Source: Rhizobium anhuiense
GTDB lineage: Bacteria > Pseudomonadota > Alphaproteobacteria > Rhizobiales > Rhizobiaceae
Reading direction: 5' to 3'
DNA: 64,000 bases
Assembly: GCF_003985145.1 (NCBI RefSeq)
Contig: NZ_ML133523.1
Span: 124,001-188,000 of the forward strand
In this document: positions 52,852 through 61,356 of the stretch, piece by piece
Position numbering within the stretch: position 1 is the stretch's first letter
How the letters are laid out: every line of letters begins with the position of its first letter
Notes under the pieces: generated by a model
What the model was told of the DNA's origin: nothing
Database searches by the model: none
The model's input: the letters and a program-made list of their open reading frames with translations, nothing else
Position numbers and translations under genes: made by a program

Positions 52852-53892
52852 TTAGCGCGTCGAGCCGCGCGGGATGATCGAGAAGCCGCAGTTGACCTTG
52901 TCTTCGCCTGGCGGTTCGTCGCGGATGGCGCGCAGCAGCATGTCGGCGACGCGATAGCCGATATCGTAACGCGGTAAGTGCACCGTCGTCAGCGTCGGCT
53001 CGGTGAAGGAAGAGAATTCCAAATCGTTGAAACCGCAGATGCCGACATCCTCCGGCACGCGGATACCGCGCGCTTTGCATTCGATGAGGACGCCAAGCGC
53101 CAGTTCGTCGCTCTGGGCAAAGGCGGCATCAATATCGGGCACGCGCTGCAACAGCCGGGAAAACAACTCCCTGCCGAGGCCGATGCGGCTTGCCGCATCC
53201 CCGCCGATGACGAGATCCGGGTTGAAACGCCCGGCTTCCCGCATCGCAGCCTCATAACCCTGTATGCGGCGGCGCGAGCGGACATCCCCGCCGCGGCCGA
53301 TGAAGCCGATCCTTTCATAGCCCCTCGACAACAGGAAGCGGGTGGGTTCGGCGCCGGCGGCATGATGATCGAGGCCGACGACCAGCTTTTCCGGCTCCTG
53401 GCTGAGATCGGTGATATGGGCGATCGGACAGGCAGCATTGCCGATCAGCGGCAGAAGATCACTATAGGATTCGGCGCCGGCAATGATCACCCCGGCCGGC
53501 TTCTGTGTCAGGAAGGATTTCAGCAGGCCGGCCTCGCCCTTGGCATGGTGCAGCGTACTGGAATATTGAACGGTGAACTCGGCGTCGCGGAAGCGAGTCT
53601 CGATACCGATCATCAGGTCGGCGAAGCCGTATTGGTGCAAAGCGGGCGTGATGACGCCGACGACGCCGTTATGGCGGCCGGCGAGCGCGCGAGCGGCGAG
53701 ATTGGGGATATAACCCATCTCGCTCACCGTACGCAGGATGGTCTCGCGCAGATCCTCCGAGACGATTTCAGGATTGCGAAGCGCGCGCGAAATGGTGATG
53801 GGGCTGACCCCCACCTTTTTCGCCACATCGCTCAACTTCACATGCGCGCCGCGCCTGGCCTTCCGCCCCGGCCCCACTGACTTGCCCATCAT
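52852..53892 (-). CDS. LacI/GntR-like transcriptional regulator
   Basis: A 346-residue LacI protein. HTH VKLSDVAKKVGVSPITISRALRNPEIV (about residues 18-44), hinge helix NLAARALAGRH, and a periplasmic-binding-like domain (VVGVITPALHQYGFADLMIGIE ... DDLEFSSFTEPTLTTVHLPRYDIGYRVADMLL, seen in parts). The sugar acid or sugar ligand is unknown. Start at 53892 or at the next ATG 53889, both preceded closely by GAGGG. No sugar genes are adjacent. Confidence 0.9.
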   Translation of the reverse strand: MMGKSVGPGRKARRGAHVKLSDVAKKVGVSPITISRALRNPEIVSEDLRETILRTVSEMGYIPNLAARALAGRHNGVVGVITPALHQYGFADLMIGIETRFRDAEFTVQYSSTLHHAKGEAGLLKSFLTQKPAGVIIAGAESYSDLLPLIGNAACPIAHITDLSQEPEKLVVGLDHHAAGAEPTRFLLSRGYERIGFIGRGGDVRSRRRIQGYEAAMREAGRFNPDLVIGGDAASRIGLGRELFSRLLQRVPDIDAAFAQSDELALGVLIECKARGIRVPEDVGICGFNDLEFSSFTEPTLTTVHLPRYDIGYRVADMLLRAIRDEPPGEDKVNCGFSIIPRGSTR

Positions 53893-54450
53893 CCCTCATA
53901 TGCTGCACGCGAGACTCACCTGCCTTCGATTCGCGATTTTCACTTTCTGAAGAAGAAATAATTTAGAGTCTACTAACATTTTGTATGAGCAACAGGTTCC
54001 GGGGAAACAACGTCCAGAAACAGCAGCAGGATTGTCCGTCGGCAAATTACGGGCATCTGCGGCGATCGGATCACCACTCCCTGGAATAAGTCCATTTATT
54101 TTCGAATGAAAATGTCGCGGAGGATACTCGGGCGCGGCAAAACCGGCCGGAATTTCCGGAAGCGTCAGCCAGCCCGAAAGCATCGGAGCGAAGATTAAAT
54201 CCCCGTCATATCTTACAAATCGGCAATATAAACATGATCAATATTTAATTTGTAAATCCGCTGGCCGCGATCATATGAATCCCGAGCGCGAATTCTTCCA
54301 TTCGCCCGGTCGCCGTCCCCCCGACGACTGCGCTGCGATGAAAGCAATTGGCGCCAAACGCCATCCGACGCCAGGTCCCAGGACATGGAACCACGACGCC
54401 ATCCAAAACCAACGCTCTCGCAAGGGACCACCGTCCAAGGGATCACCGCC
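53893..54450. other. 558-bp gap with no gene seen before degP
   Basis: AT-rich in parts (53940-53990 and 54200-54260) and probably carries the divergent promoters for LacI and degP. An ACAAAT...ATTTGT inverted repeat is near 54216-54255. I see no coding frame. Confidence 0.5.
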
Positions 54451-55956
54451 ATGTCACCTATCCTCCACAAACATCGCACCGCAGCTCTTGTCGGGGCCGC
54501 CATCATCGCCGGCGCCGCATGCCTGCCCTTTACGATCAATTCGTCCAGCGCCTTTGCCGCGCCTTCGGATGCCGGCGGCGTTCTCGCCCCCAGCGGTTCC
54601 TTCGCCTCCATCGTCGATGCCGACAAGCCTGCCGTCGTCACCATCACCACGACAATGAAGGCGACCAATGTCAGCGCCGATCAGCAGGAGTCGCCGATGG
54701 ACGAGCAGTTCCGTCAGTTCTTCGAGGATCAGGGCATCCCGCTGCCGCGCCAGGCGCCGAAAAACCGGCCCTCGCAGCAGGCGATGGCGCTCGGCTCGGG
54801 CTTCATCATCAGCCCCGACGGCGTGATCGTCACCAACAACCATGTCATCGACAATGCCGTCGACATCAAGGTGACGCTCGATGACGGCACGGAACTGCCG
54901 GCCAAGCTGATCGGCACCGACCCGAAATCCGATGTCGCCGTGTTGAAGATAGAGGCGGGCAAGCCGCTGCAGACCATTGCCTGGGGTGATTCCGACAGGT
55001 TGAAGCTCGGCGACCAGATCCTGGCGATCGGCAACCCCTTCGGCATCGGCACGACGGTGACGGCGGGCATCGTCTCGGCGCGTGGCCGCGACCTGCACAG
55101 CGGGCCTTATGACGATTTCATCCAGATCGACGCGCCGATCAACCACGGCAACTCAGGCGGGCCGCTGGTCGACCGCAGCGGCAATGTCGTCGGCATCAAT
55201 ACCGCCATCTATTCGCCGAACGGCGGCAGCGTCGGCGTCGGCTTCGCCATTCCTTCCGACGAGGCCAAGGCAATCGTCGCCAAGCTGCAGAAGGACGGCT
55301 CAATCGATCACGGCTATCTCGGCGTGCAGATCCAGCCGGTCACCAAGGATGTCGCCGATGCCGTCGGCCTCGATAAGGCAGGCGGCGCGCTGGTTGCCGC
55401 CGTCACCGCCGATACGCCCGCAGCACGTGCGGGCGTGAAGCCCGGCGATATCGTCACTTCGGTCGGCAGCGAGACCGTCAAGACCCCGAAGGACCTGTCG
55501 CGGCTGGTGGCCGACCTTTCGCCGGGCGCCAAGGAAGCCCTCAGCATCTGGCGCGACGGCAAGACGATCAATCTCGACGTCACCGTCGGCACCAATGAGG
55601 CCGGCCAGAAACAAGCCGCAGCCGAAAGCCCCGACACTCAAGGCCAGAGCAGCGGCCAGCCGAGCCTCGGCATCGGCCTTGCCGACCTCACGCCCGACGT
55701 GCGCCAGCAGCTCAACCTGCCGCGCTCGATCAGCGGCGCGGTGGTCGCCAACGTCAACCCGGACAAATCGGCCGCCGCCGCCGGCATTCAGTCCGGCGAT
55801 GTCATCGTCTCGGTGAACGACAGACCGGTCCACAATGCCCGCGACGTCAAGACCGCGATTGCGGAGGCCGGCAAATCAGGCCGCAAATCGGTGCTGCTGC
55901 TCGTCGAACGCGACGGCAACAAAACCTTTGTCGCCGTGCCCTTTACCGCGGCCTAA
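54451..55956 (+). CDS. degP: Periplasmic serine protease Do/HtrA (DegP-like)
   Basis: A 501-residue protein with a signal peptide ending near AFAA (residue 37). Trypsin-like domain with catalytic H131 (NNHVID), D161 (KSDVAVLK) and S235 (GNSGGPLV); two PDZ domains follow (about 310-400 and 425-500). It degrades or refolds damaged periplasmic proteins. ATG at 54451 follows AAGGGATC. The last 16 codons, including stop, are repeated once immediately downstream. Confidence 0.93.
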   Translation: MSPILHKHRTAALVGAAIIAGAACLPFTINSSSAFAAPSDAGGVLAPSGSFASIVDADKPAVVTITTTMKATNVSADQQESPMDEQFRQFFEDQGIPLPRQAPKNRPSQQAMALGSGFIISPDGVIVTNNHVIDNAVDIKVTLDDGTELPAKLIGTDPKSDVAVLKIEAGKPLQTIAWGDSDRLKLGDQILAIGNPFGIGTTVTAGIVSARGRDLHSGPYDDFIQIDAPINHGNSGGPLVDRSGNVVGINTAIYSPNGGSVGVGFAIPSDEAKAIVAKLQKDGSIDHGYLGVQIQPVTKDVADAVGLDKAGGALVAAVTADTPAARAGVKPGDIVTSVGSETVKTPKDLSRLVADLSPGAKEALSIWRDGKTINLDVTVGTNEAGQKQAAAESPDTQGQSSGQPSLGIGLADLTPDVRQQLNLPRSISGAVVANVNPDKSAAAAGIQSGDVIVSVNDRPVHNARDVKTAIAEAGKSGRKSVLLLVERDGNKTFVAVPFTAA

Positions 55957-55962
55957 GATGGC

Positions 55963-56010
55963 CGCGACGGCAACAAGACCTTCGTCGCCGTGCCGTTTGG
56001 GGCTGCGTGA
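55963..56010 (+). pseudogene. 48-bp second copy of the degP 3' end
   Basis: It codes RDGNKTFVAVPFGAA and a stop, matching the degP C-terminus RDGNKTFVAVPFTAA (55909-55956) in 14 of 15 residues. The offset is 54 bp. It has no start and is not part of a longer frame. Confidence 0.85.
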
Positions 56011-56096
56011 GGTCGCCTGAGCTGTGCCATGAAATGAGAAGCCTGCCTGGAGCGGGCTTTTCGACGGACCGGCAGCCCGCTCCGTTCCATTTCCGC

Positions 56097-56468
56097 TCAG
56101 GGAGATTTCAGCTTCGTCGCCTTGGCGCGAATGCGGGATTTGCCTTTTTGGCGGTTTGCCTCTTGCTGCTTGATCGCATCGGATTGGCTGCGTTGCGCGG
56201 CCTCCAATTGCTGCCGCGTCGGCAGATCATGCTCGTAAGTGGGAGCGCTGAATGCCGTCGCGTTGTCGAAGGGACCTTTATGCGTGCGGGCCACGCCATA
56301 GGCCTGGTCATCAGGGCTATCAATCCCCTGCTCCGCCGACGGTGACCGGGCGTGACGGGCCTGGCTTATCAGATCGTCGGCAGTCGGGCTGACCGATGCG
56401 CTTTTGCGCACGGCGGTGATCTTGCGTTTCCCGATCCCGTCCCTTTGATCGGCGTGATTGCGAGGCAT
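56097..56468 (-). CDS. Small hypothetical rhizobial protein
   Basis: A 123-residue protein, charged and low in hydrophobic residues (KSASVSPTADDLISQARHARS, THKGPFDNATAFSAPTYEHDLPTRQQLEAAQRSQ), basic at the end. AAGGAAGAAG precedes the ATG at 56468. It lies 73 bp after the next gene on the same strand. No domain is recognised; it is probably a disordered or nucleic-acid-binding small protein. Confidence 0.68.
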   Translation of the reverse strand: MPRNHADQRDGIGKRKITAVRKSASVSPTADDLISQARHARSPSAEQGIDSPDDQAYGVARTHKGPFDNATAFSAPTYEHDLPTRQQLEAAQRSQSDAIKQQEANRQKGKSRIRAKATKLKSP

Positions 56469-56541
56469 GTCTTCTTCCTTGTTCGTCATGTCATCGCGAC
56501 GATCGACCGGGCTAGCCGGGGGACGTCGCTGCAAGATCCGT

Positions 56542-56946
56542 TCAGGGGATCTCGAACACGCGTTCAGGCAGTCTGGTCTTGGGAAAACGGTAGCCCAATG
56601 GCCGTAGCGATGCGGTCGTGGGCCCAGGCGCCGTATAGCGCGCGATCCGATAGGCTTTCGTCGGGGCGCCGCCGTCATCCTGCCATCTTGCAAAAGAGCC
56701 ATCCTCCATCGCCTGAGGAAGCGGACCGGAACTCAGCTGCGTTGCCAGATACATTTTCAGAGCCGATTTCAGCGCGGCCTCATCGACGATGCCCGTCTGG
56801 AAACAATGAATGAGAAAACTCGTCGCGCTGATCTCAGCATCATCGGCCGCGTAAGTTTCGCCGCCGCGAAAGCCGGCCTTTCGCAGAATGCGATCGAGCA
56901 TCCTCAAATTGTCGATATCGAAGAATTGATCAGATGTGGAAGACAT
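56542..56946 (-). CDS. Small hypothetical protein
   Basis: A 134-residue protein starting MSSTSDQFFDIDNLRMLDRILRKAG, with helical FLIHCFQTGIVDEAALKSALKMYLATQL in the middle. AAGGAGGACGCC precedes the ATG. It has the look of a conserved rhizobial protein with an unknown helical fold; the composition does not suggest a membrane protein. First gene of a two-gene minus-strand pair. Confidence 0.68.
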   Translation of the reverse strand: MSSTSDQFFDIDNLRMLDRILRKAGFRGGETYAADDAEISATSFLIHCFQTGIVDEAALKSALKMYLATQLSSGPLPQAMEDGSFARWQDDGGAPTKAYRIARYTAPGPTTASLRPLGYRFPKTRLPERVFEIP

Positions 56947-57149
56947 GGCGTCCTCCTTCGTTGGGGCTAGGGTTTACTGGCGCTAGTATTCACTGGCGCG
57001 CCCCAAGCAGCGGTGCCCGTATCGTGCCCGCCGATGGATCAGCTTGCGCTCTTTGCCACCTGACCGCAACCTCATTCGCCAATAGCCATTGATGTAGCCA
57101 TTGATAAAGCCGTGGCGGAACCCATTTTAGATAGAGGAGGATACGCATC

Positions 57150-57449
57150 ATGCAGTTCAACGATGAAGCGACCCTCACAAAGCCGTCAGCAATGGCGGTG
57201 GAAAGACGTGCGCTCGTCAATCACCTGAGAGAAGCGATCGCGCGCCTAACGCACGGGCTGGCAGCAGCAGGTTTGGTCGAATTCGTGCCGCCTCTGCTGG
57301 AGATCAACAAAGTTCTCCACGATATGACGGACGAAATCTCCCGTGCCGATTCTCTCTATTCGGATGAGGTCATCACGGGCACGATGCGCTTGATCAAGAC
57401 ATCGGAAGCCTTGCTTGAAAGCCGGGTCATCGTGCAGACCATCCATTAA
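57150..57449 (+). CDS. Small hypothetical protein
   Basis: A 99-residue mostly helical protein (VERRALVNHLREAIARLTHG, FVPPLLEINKVLHDMTDEISRADSLYSDEVITGTM, seen in parts). A strong GAGGAGGATACG site precedes the ATG. Related in composition to other small stress-linked rhizobial proteins. No function known. Between 56947 and 57149 there is no gene. Confidence 0.7.
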   Translation: MQFNDEATLTKPSAMAVERRALVNHLREAIARLTHGLAAAGLVEFVPPLLEINKVLHDMTDEISRADSLYSDEVITGTMRLIKTSEALLESRVIVQTIH

Positions 57450-57561
57450 GACCTGCAGACGGCCGGACAGGCCGGCAGGCTGATCGCCATCGTGCATCCA
57501 TTATCATCGCCAGGCCCGAGGTCCTCACATCGGCTCGTGCCCACTTCCAAGGACAACCGCA

Positions 57562-57825
57562 ATGGCACTTATTTTTCCCAACAGAAGCCGTAGCTTCGAC
57601 GAAGCCAGAAAAGGTGTCCGCTTCACCGGCTATGACGGCATGTTCGAGGTCAGATTTCTGGTCGAAGACGCGGCCCTCGGCAGCGCGATCACGCGAGACT
57701 CTTCCGAGGCCGCCTACCTCAATGCCTTCGATGCCGCGCGCTCCTCGATTCAGGAAGCCGCATCGAGAGTCTATCAGCATCGGCGTGGCAACAACTTCAC
57801 GCTCAGGGCCGAAGATTTTCGCTAA
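57562..57825 (+). CDS. DUF1488 domain protein
   Basis: An 87-residue protein with the DUF1488 pattern: MALIFPNRSRSFDEARKGVRFTGYDGMFEVRFLVEDAAL, then FDAARSSIQEAASRVY. This small alpha/beta domain occurs widely in rhizobia, often beside other small genes; function unknown. GGACAACCGC precedes the ATG (weak). Confidence 0.82.
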   Translation: MALIFPNRSRSFDEARKGVRFTGYDGMFEVRFLVEDAALGSAITRDSSEAAYLNAFDAARSSIQEAASRVYQHRRGNNFTLRAEDFR

Positions 57826-57902
57826 TCGCTGGAAAGCATCGCGCCGGCAAGCTGAAACGGCCATCGTCCTGGTGTTGCCGGATGACTGGGGAAGCAAAAC
57901 TC

Positions 57903-58232
57903 ATGGTCTCGACCCGATACCGCCCGAAAGACCTGAAGCTGGCACGTCGCCATGTCGTGAAGGCCGCGCGCCGCGTTGCCGATCAGGAAACGGTGGTCAG
58001 GAGACTGTCGCTCAAGGGCAGTCCCGCGGGACCGGCCTACGCGCTGTTGGGCAGGCTCTATGACGATCAACGGCGGAAATTCGATCGGCTGAAACTGATC
58101 GAAGCGATGGTTGAGGTAAAAGCGCAATCCTGTCCGGAGGCGCCCAGCCGCCCGGACATGCCCGCGCCGCGCTGTGCGATCGTGCGCCTCTTTGCGATCT
58201 CAGCCGGACCGCCACTTCGCCACGACTTGTAG
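57903..58232 (+). CDS. Small hypothetical basic protein
   Basis: A 109-residue basic protein (RRHVVKAARRVADQETVVRRLSLKG, GPAYALLGRLYDDQRRKFDRLKLIE). The N-terminal 60 residues look helical and positively charged. GGGGAAGC lies before the ATG at 57903; an earlier ATG at 57882 is unsupported by a ribosome binding site. Function unknown. Confidence 0.55.
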   Translation: MVSTRYRPKDLKLARRHVVKAARRVADQETVVRRLSLKGSPAGPAYALLGRLYDDQRRKFDRLKLIEAMVEVKAQSCPEAPSRPDMPAPRCAIVRLFAISAGPPLRHDL

Positions 58233-58331
58233 CGCCGACGATTGGAGCCCATATCTGCTATGGCGGCAGTTTGTGAACGGGCGCTGCCACCAGGGGTCGT
58301 CAGAGTTCCCCAGCCCCAACCAAGGGAGGGC

Positions 58332-58481
58332 ATGATGCCTTCCACGGTAAACATTCATTCCTGGAAAAGCCTGGCCCGGCATATCGGCAAGTTCAGATAT
58401 CTCGACTTTCTGGTGAAATTGACGCCGGCAATCAGCCTGGCCTTTATCGTTTATATCGTTTTCAAGGGCGTCTTCTGGTAG
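58332..58481 (+). CDS. Very small single-span membrane protein
   Basis: A 49-residue protein with a basic start (SWKSLARHIGKFRYLDF) and one C-terminal membrane segment (LTPAISLAFIVYIVFKGVFW). AAGGGAGGGC precedes the ATG at 58332. Such tiny membrane proteins often act as regulators of larger complexes; no partner is evident. Confidence 0.62.
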   Translation: MMPSTVNIHSWKSLARHIGKFRYLDFLVKLTPAISLAFIVYIVFKGVFW

Positions 58482-58805
58482 GCACCGGAACGACCAATGA
58501 CGGACAGACACGCCGTTGTGCCTGAAGACGGCTCTCTCCCCGATATCCTTCGGCATTCCGATTGAGATGGTATCGGGGCGGCAAGTGGTTTAACATGCGG
58601 CCGTTCAGACCCGCCGCGCCTTGATCCTTGATTCGTAAGGCGGCGCTGCTGCATGATATATGGAACTCCAGACAGACACCCCAGCTAAACGCTGTCCGAT
58701 ACCAGCCTTTCCCATAGGGGCGCGGATTGCTTGATGCATCTTACCGACGTGGCCTGCTGAACCGGCACCGCGTTGAATGCCACGCGACCACCCATAGGGA
58801 AAACG

Positions 58806-59042
58806 ATGACAGACGCACCCGAGAATGAAGCGCTTTTCAACATCACCGGACACTATGTGCAGGAATTGAAGGCCGTTCTTCAAAGCGAGAGCATTGTCGA
58901 AGGCACCGACTACGAAAACAGCGCCTTCAACGAGAAACGACGGGCGGAAGGACTGCACCTGCTGCGCTTCCACAAGACCGGCACGGCAGCGCAGGCGACG
59001 CAGATCTGGGAAAAACATATGACGGCCCGGGCGCATCGATAG
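58806..59042 (+). CDS. Small hypothetical protein
   Basis: A 78-residue helical protein (FNITGHYVQELKAVLQSE, SAFNEKRRAEGLHLLRFHK). AGGGAAAACG lies before the ATG at 58806. No domain or export signal. Unknown function. Confidence 0.6.
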   Translation: MTDAPENEALFNITGHYVQELKAVLQSESIVEGTDYENSAFNEKRRAEGLHLLRFHKTGTAAQATQIWEKHMTARAHR

Positions 59043-59179
59043 GGCGGACGAAGCCAAGTCTTCGACGGACACCGAGTTGAGATTGCCGGTTCTCCGATCC
59101 CCGATCCGGAGACGATAGGTGCTGGTCTGCGCCGACATGGACTGATGGCCAGCCCAACATTTCCAAGGAAGGAAAAATC

Positions 59180-59362
59180 ATGACCAATGACAAAGCGAAT
59201 AAGGTCCAGCCCGCCAAAGCGGCTACGACTGACGGCCCCTACGATGTCATCTACTTCGCGAAAAAACACCGCATTTCCAACGAGGATGCCAGGACCATCA
59301 TCGAAAAACACGGCGCCAATCGCAAAGAAGCAGACAAGGCCGGCCGCCGCATCAGCGTCTGA
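59180..59362 (+). CDS. DUF3606 domain protein
   Basis: A 60-residue protein whose last 40 residues (YDVIYFAKKHRISNEDARTII ... GANRKEADKAGRR, seen in parts) match the DUF3606 helical domain. AAGGAAGGAAAA lies before the ATG. Common in rhizobia; function unknown. Confidence 0.8.
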   Translation: MTNDKANKVQPAKAATTDGPYDVIYFAKKHRISNEDARTIIEKHGANRKEADKAGRRISV

Positions 59363-59632
59363 CCGAAGACAACCTCGGAGGCGCCGCCTCTTATCGCAAT
59401 CCGGCCTGCGGCAGCCTCCGATGCCACGATGCAACATCAGCGGACGAATTAACCCTACTGGCTTACCTTAATATCAGCGCGCGCTTGAATACGTGGCGGC
59501 CTATGCCATCGTATTCTTACGATAGTCATTCTGGTCCCCGCGAGCGACGCTCCACCGGGACCAAGGCTTGGTTCTTCCGGGGATCGGGCAACTGACGCAT
59601 AGGGCGCAGCAACATCAAATGGAGGGTATGCC

Positions 59633-59833
59633 ATGAACAACGTATTGGAATTTCGTGCCAAATGCCCGCATGCCGAAAGCCTTTCCGACTGCCGGGAAGC
59701 ACTTGAACCCGCCGTCATGAAGATCGTCAGCGACGCCGTCGGCAGGGGATACACGGCCGCGGAAGCCGCCATGGTGGTTGCCGATATCGCCGACGATTAC
59801 ATCCTGATGCTGTCGCGCCAACTGCGGCACTGA
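59633..59833 (+). CDS. Small hypothetical protein
   Basis: A 66-residue helical protein (KCPHAESLSDCREALEPAV, GYTAAEAAMVVADIADDYI). GGAGGGTATGCC precedes the ATG, a good site. The sequence looks like one amphipathic helical hairpin. Function unknown. Confidence 0.68.
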   Translation: MNNVLEFRAKCPHAESLSDCREALEPAVMKIVSDAVGRGYTAAEAAMVVADIADDYILMLSRQLRH

Positions 59834-60545
59834 TAGGCGACCCCCGCGCAGCTGTGCCGTCGTGAGCCATTTCACATGCGGACGTCGACACAAACACACA
59901 CACCTGCGTCTTCGAAGGGCTGAATCTCCAGACGCCGATGACGAACGACAGACGGCTTCGCCCGCTGGCGATCGCCGAGATGCAAAGCCTCATCCGTCAT
60001 CCCGTTGATATCAGTGGACCGCGCAGCAACTGCAGGGGTAGCAGTGGGTACAGGAGACGAAACCTACCGCGCGATCCGCGGGCAAAACCCCCGATATTGG
60101 TGGAAGTTCCCGGCAGAGATCCGACACCACACCCCCCGGGAAAACCGACAGAGGGATAATAGACAACCTGTCCGGGCAAGACGGCAGCCGTCATACGGAC
60201 AGGCTCCGGCCGGGCGAAAATCGACGGCCACATCCCGCGCCAACAAAAACCCCGCCGGAGTGGGGCTTTCAGCGGAGCGAAGCGGAACGAGCCGAACAAC
60301 CGGCTCATGTGCAAGCAAGATCGCCCATTTCAAACCCAGGCAACAATACCTCTTTCGCGAGCGTTTGCGGCACTGCTCTGTTCCGCTCAATCTTTGAATC
60401 ATTGCTGTAATGCCGCGTGAAACAATCAGATGTGCCGTCCCCTTCTCACGTTAAAGCGGCTCAGCCTTGATGAAAGCTGAACCGCTCCAAACTTTGTTTT
60501 ACGCACTTCCCGACGGAAACCGCTTCGCAGTTTTCCCGAAATTCT
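59834..60545. other. 712-bp gap: minus-strand terminator at 60247-60268 and a degenerate repeat at 60476-60550
   Basis: Only short, Pro/Arg-rich frames without ribosome binding sites are seen, so I call no gene. On the minus strand, CCCC-N8-GGGG (60250-60265) followed by TTTTTG is a clear terminator, probably for the small gene at 60546-60731. At 60476-60550, CGCTCCAAACTTTGTTTTAC and ACCGCTTCGCAGTTTTCCCG resemble the dispersed repeat noted at 19605-19670. Confidence 0.6.
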
Positions 60546-60731
60546 CTAACGCCACCTTGGCTGCCGTGGCGGAGCATTGGCCTGGATTTCATGGAGCGGC
60601 GCCCGAGACCCGAGAAGTTTCTTCAGCTTCTTCTCCTCCGCCGGGCCGATCCCAAACTTGCGGCAATGCTCGGCAACATCGTGCTCTCGCGGGCCGGGAA
60701 TGCGAACTTGGCGATTGCTCATGGTTTTCAT
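60546..60731 (-). CDS. Small basic protein, distantly DUF3606-like
   Basis: A 61-residue protein: PREHDVAEHCRKFGIGPAEEKKLKKLLG has the same helix-turn-helix-like spacing as DUF3606. A strong AGGAGGAAACGG site precedes the ATG. Reading frame ends in a terminator about 280 bp downstream. Unknown function. Confidence 0.72.
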   Translation of the reverse strand: MKTMSNRQVRIPGPREHDVAEHCRKFGIGPAEEKKLKKLLGSRAPLHEIQANAPPRQPRWR

Positions 60732-60911
60732 GACCGTTTCCTCCTGAGAGGAGAACCAACAGGCGGCCGATTTGTTCGTTAGCGATGCCTAAAATTTAGG
60801 GTTTGGTTGGTTGGATTTGGCAACGTAGCTCCGCCGATCAAAAAACGGCTGATTGAGGCATGCTGCGAGTGCGATGGAGGTTCGAAGCCGCGGACAATCG
60901 GCGCCCTCAAC

Positions 60912-61340
60912 TCAATTGATCTTCAACCAATGTCGCAACGCCGCCACCGCGCCATCGCTCACATAGGCAATAATGCCACCGATCGTCAGGCCGGCAAAGG
61001 CGATCAGCCCGGAGATGCCATAGCCGATCGATTTCATCCGTTTCCAGTCTTCAAGCGCCGGCGCGACCATCTCCTGGTTCTTCTCGACGGTCTCTTTGAG
61101 GCTCCTGATCTCCTGGCGGATCTGCGCATCCGCGCCGCCGCTGATCGCCACGCTGGTATCGAGATGGGCGATCTGTCTGGCTTGCTCATCGAGCCGCGCG
61201 TGGATCACGGCGCGGCTGTCGTGCGCGTTGGTCTTTTCGTCGCTGACCTCCCTGCGCAGAAGCGCGACATTGTCCTCGATGCCTGTCAGCCTGCCCTCGA
61301 CACGCCCGAGCGCGCGGAGGATATCGTCATTGGATGTCAT
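60912..61340 (-). CDS. Coiled-coil protein with C-terminal membrane segment (DUF1515-like, phage-associated)
   Basis: A 142-residue protein. Residues 1-100 form a charged coiled coil (ALGRVEGRLTGIEDNVALLRREV, IRQEIRSLKETVEKNQEM), then one membrane segment (YGISGLIAFAGLTIGGIIAYV) and a short basic end. DUF1515-type proteins are common next to rhizobial prophages. The shape also recalls XhlA-type holin helpers. It is 16 bp after the SGNH gene, so it belongs to the lysis operon. Confidence 0.75.
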   Translation of the reverse strand: MTSNDDILRALGRVEGRLTGIEDNVALLRREVSDEKTNAHDSRAVIHARLDEQARQIAHLDTSVAISGGADAQIRQEIRSLKETVEKNQEMVAPALEDWKRMKSIGYGISGLIAFAGLTIGGIIAYVSDGAVAALRHWLKIN

Positions 61341-61356
61341 CGCTCTCGGTGCTCAC

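Noticed and set aside
54348..54884. Alternative frames overlapping the degP start
   Set aside because: They are out of frame with the clear signal peptide and protease domain and have shadow-like composition.
58481..59560. Possible general-stress sigma-factor promoters (GGAAC...CGTT) before the small genes
   Set aside because: The GGAAC and CGTT elements that occur here are 22-23 bp apart or more, not the 16-17 bp expected.
59938..60402. Several Pro/Arg-rich frames on both strands
   Set aside because: They shadow each other, lack ribosome binding sites and have the composition of non-coding GC-rich DNA; a terminator lies inside them.
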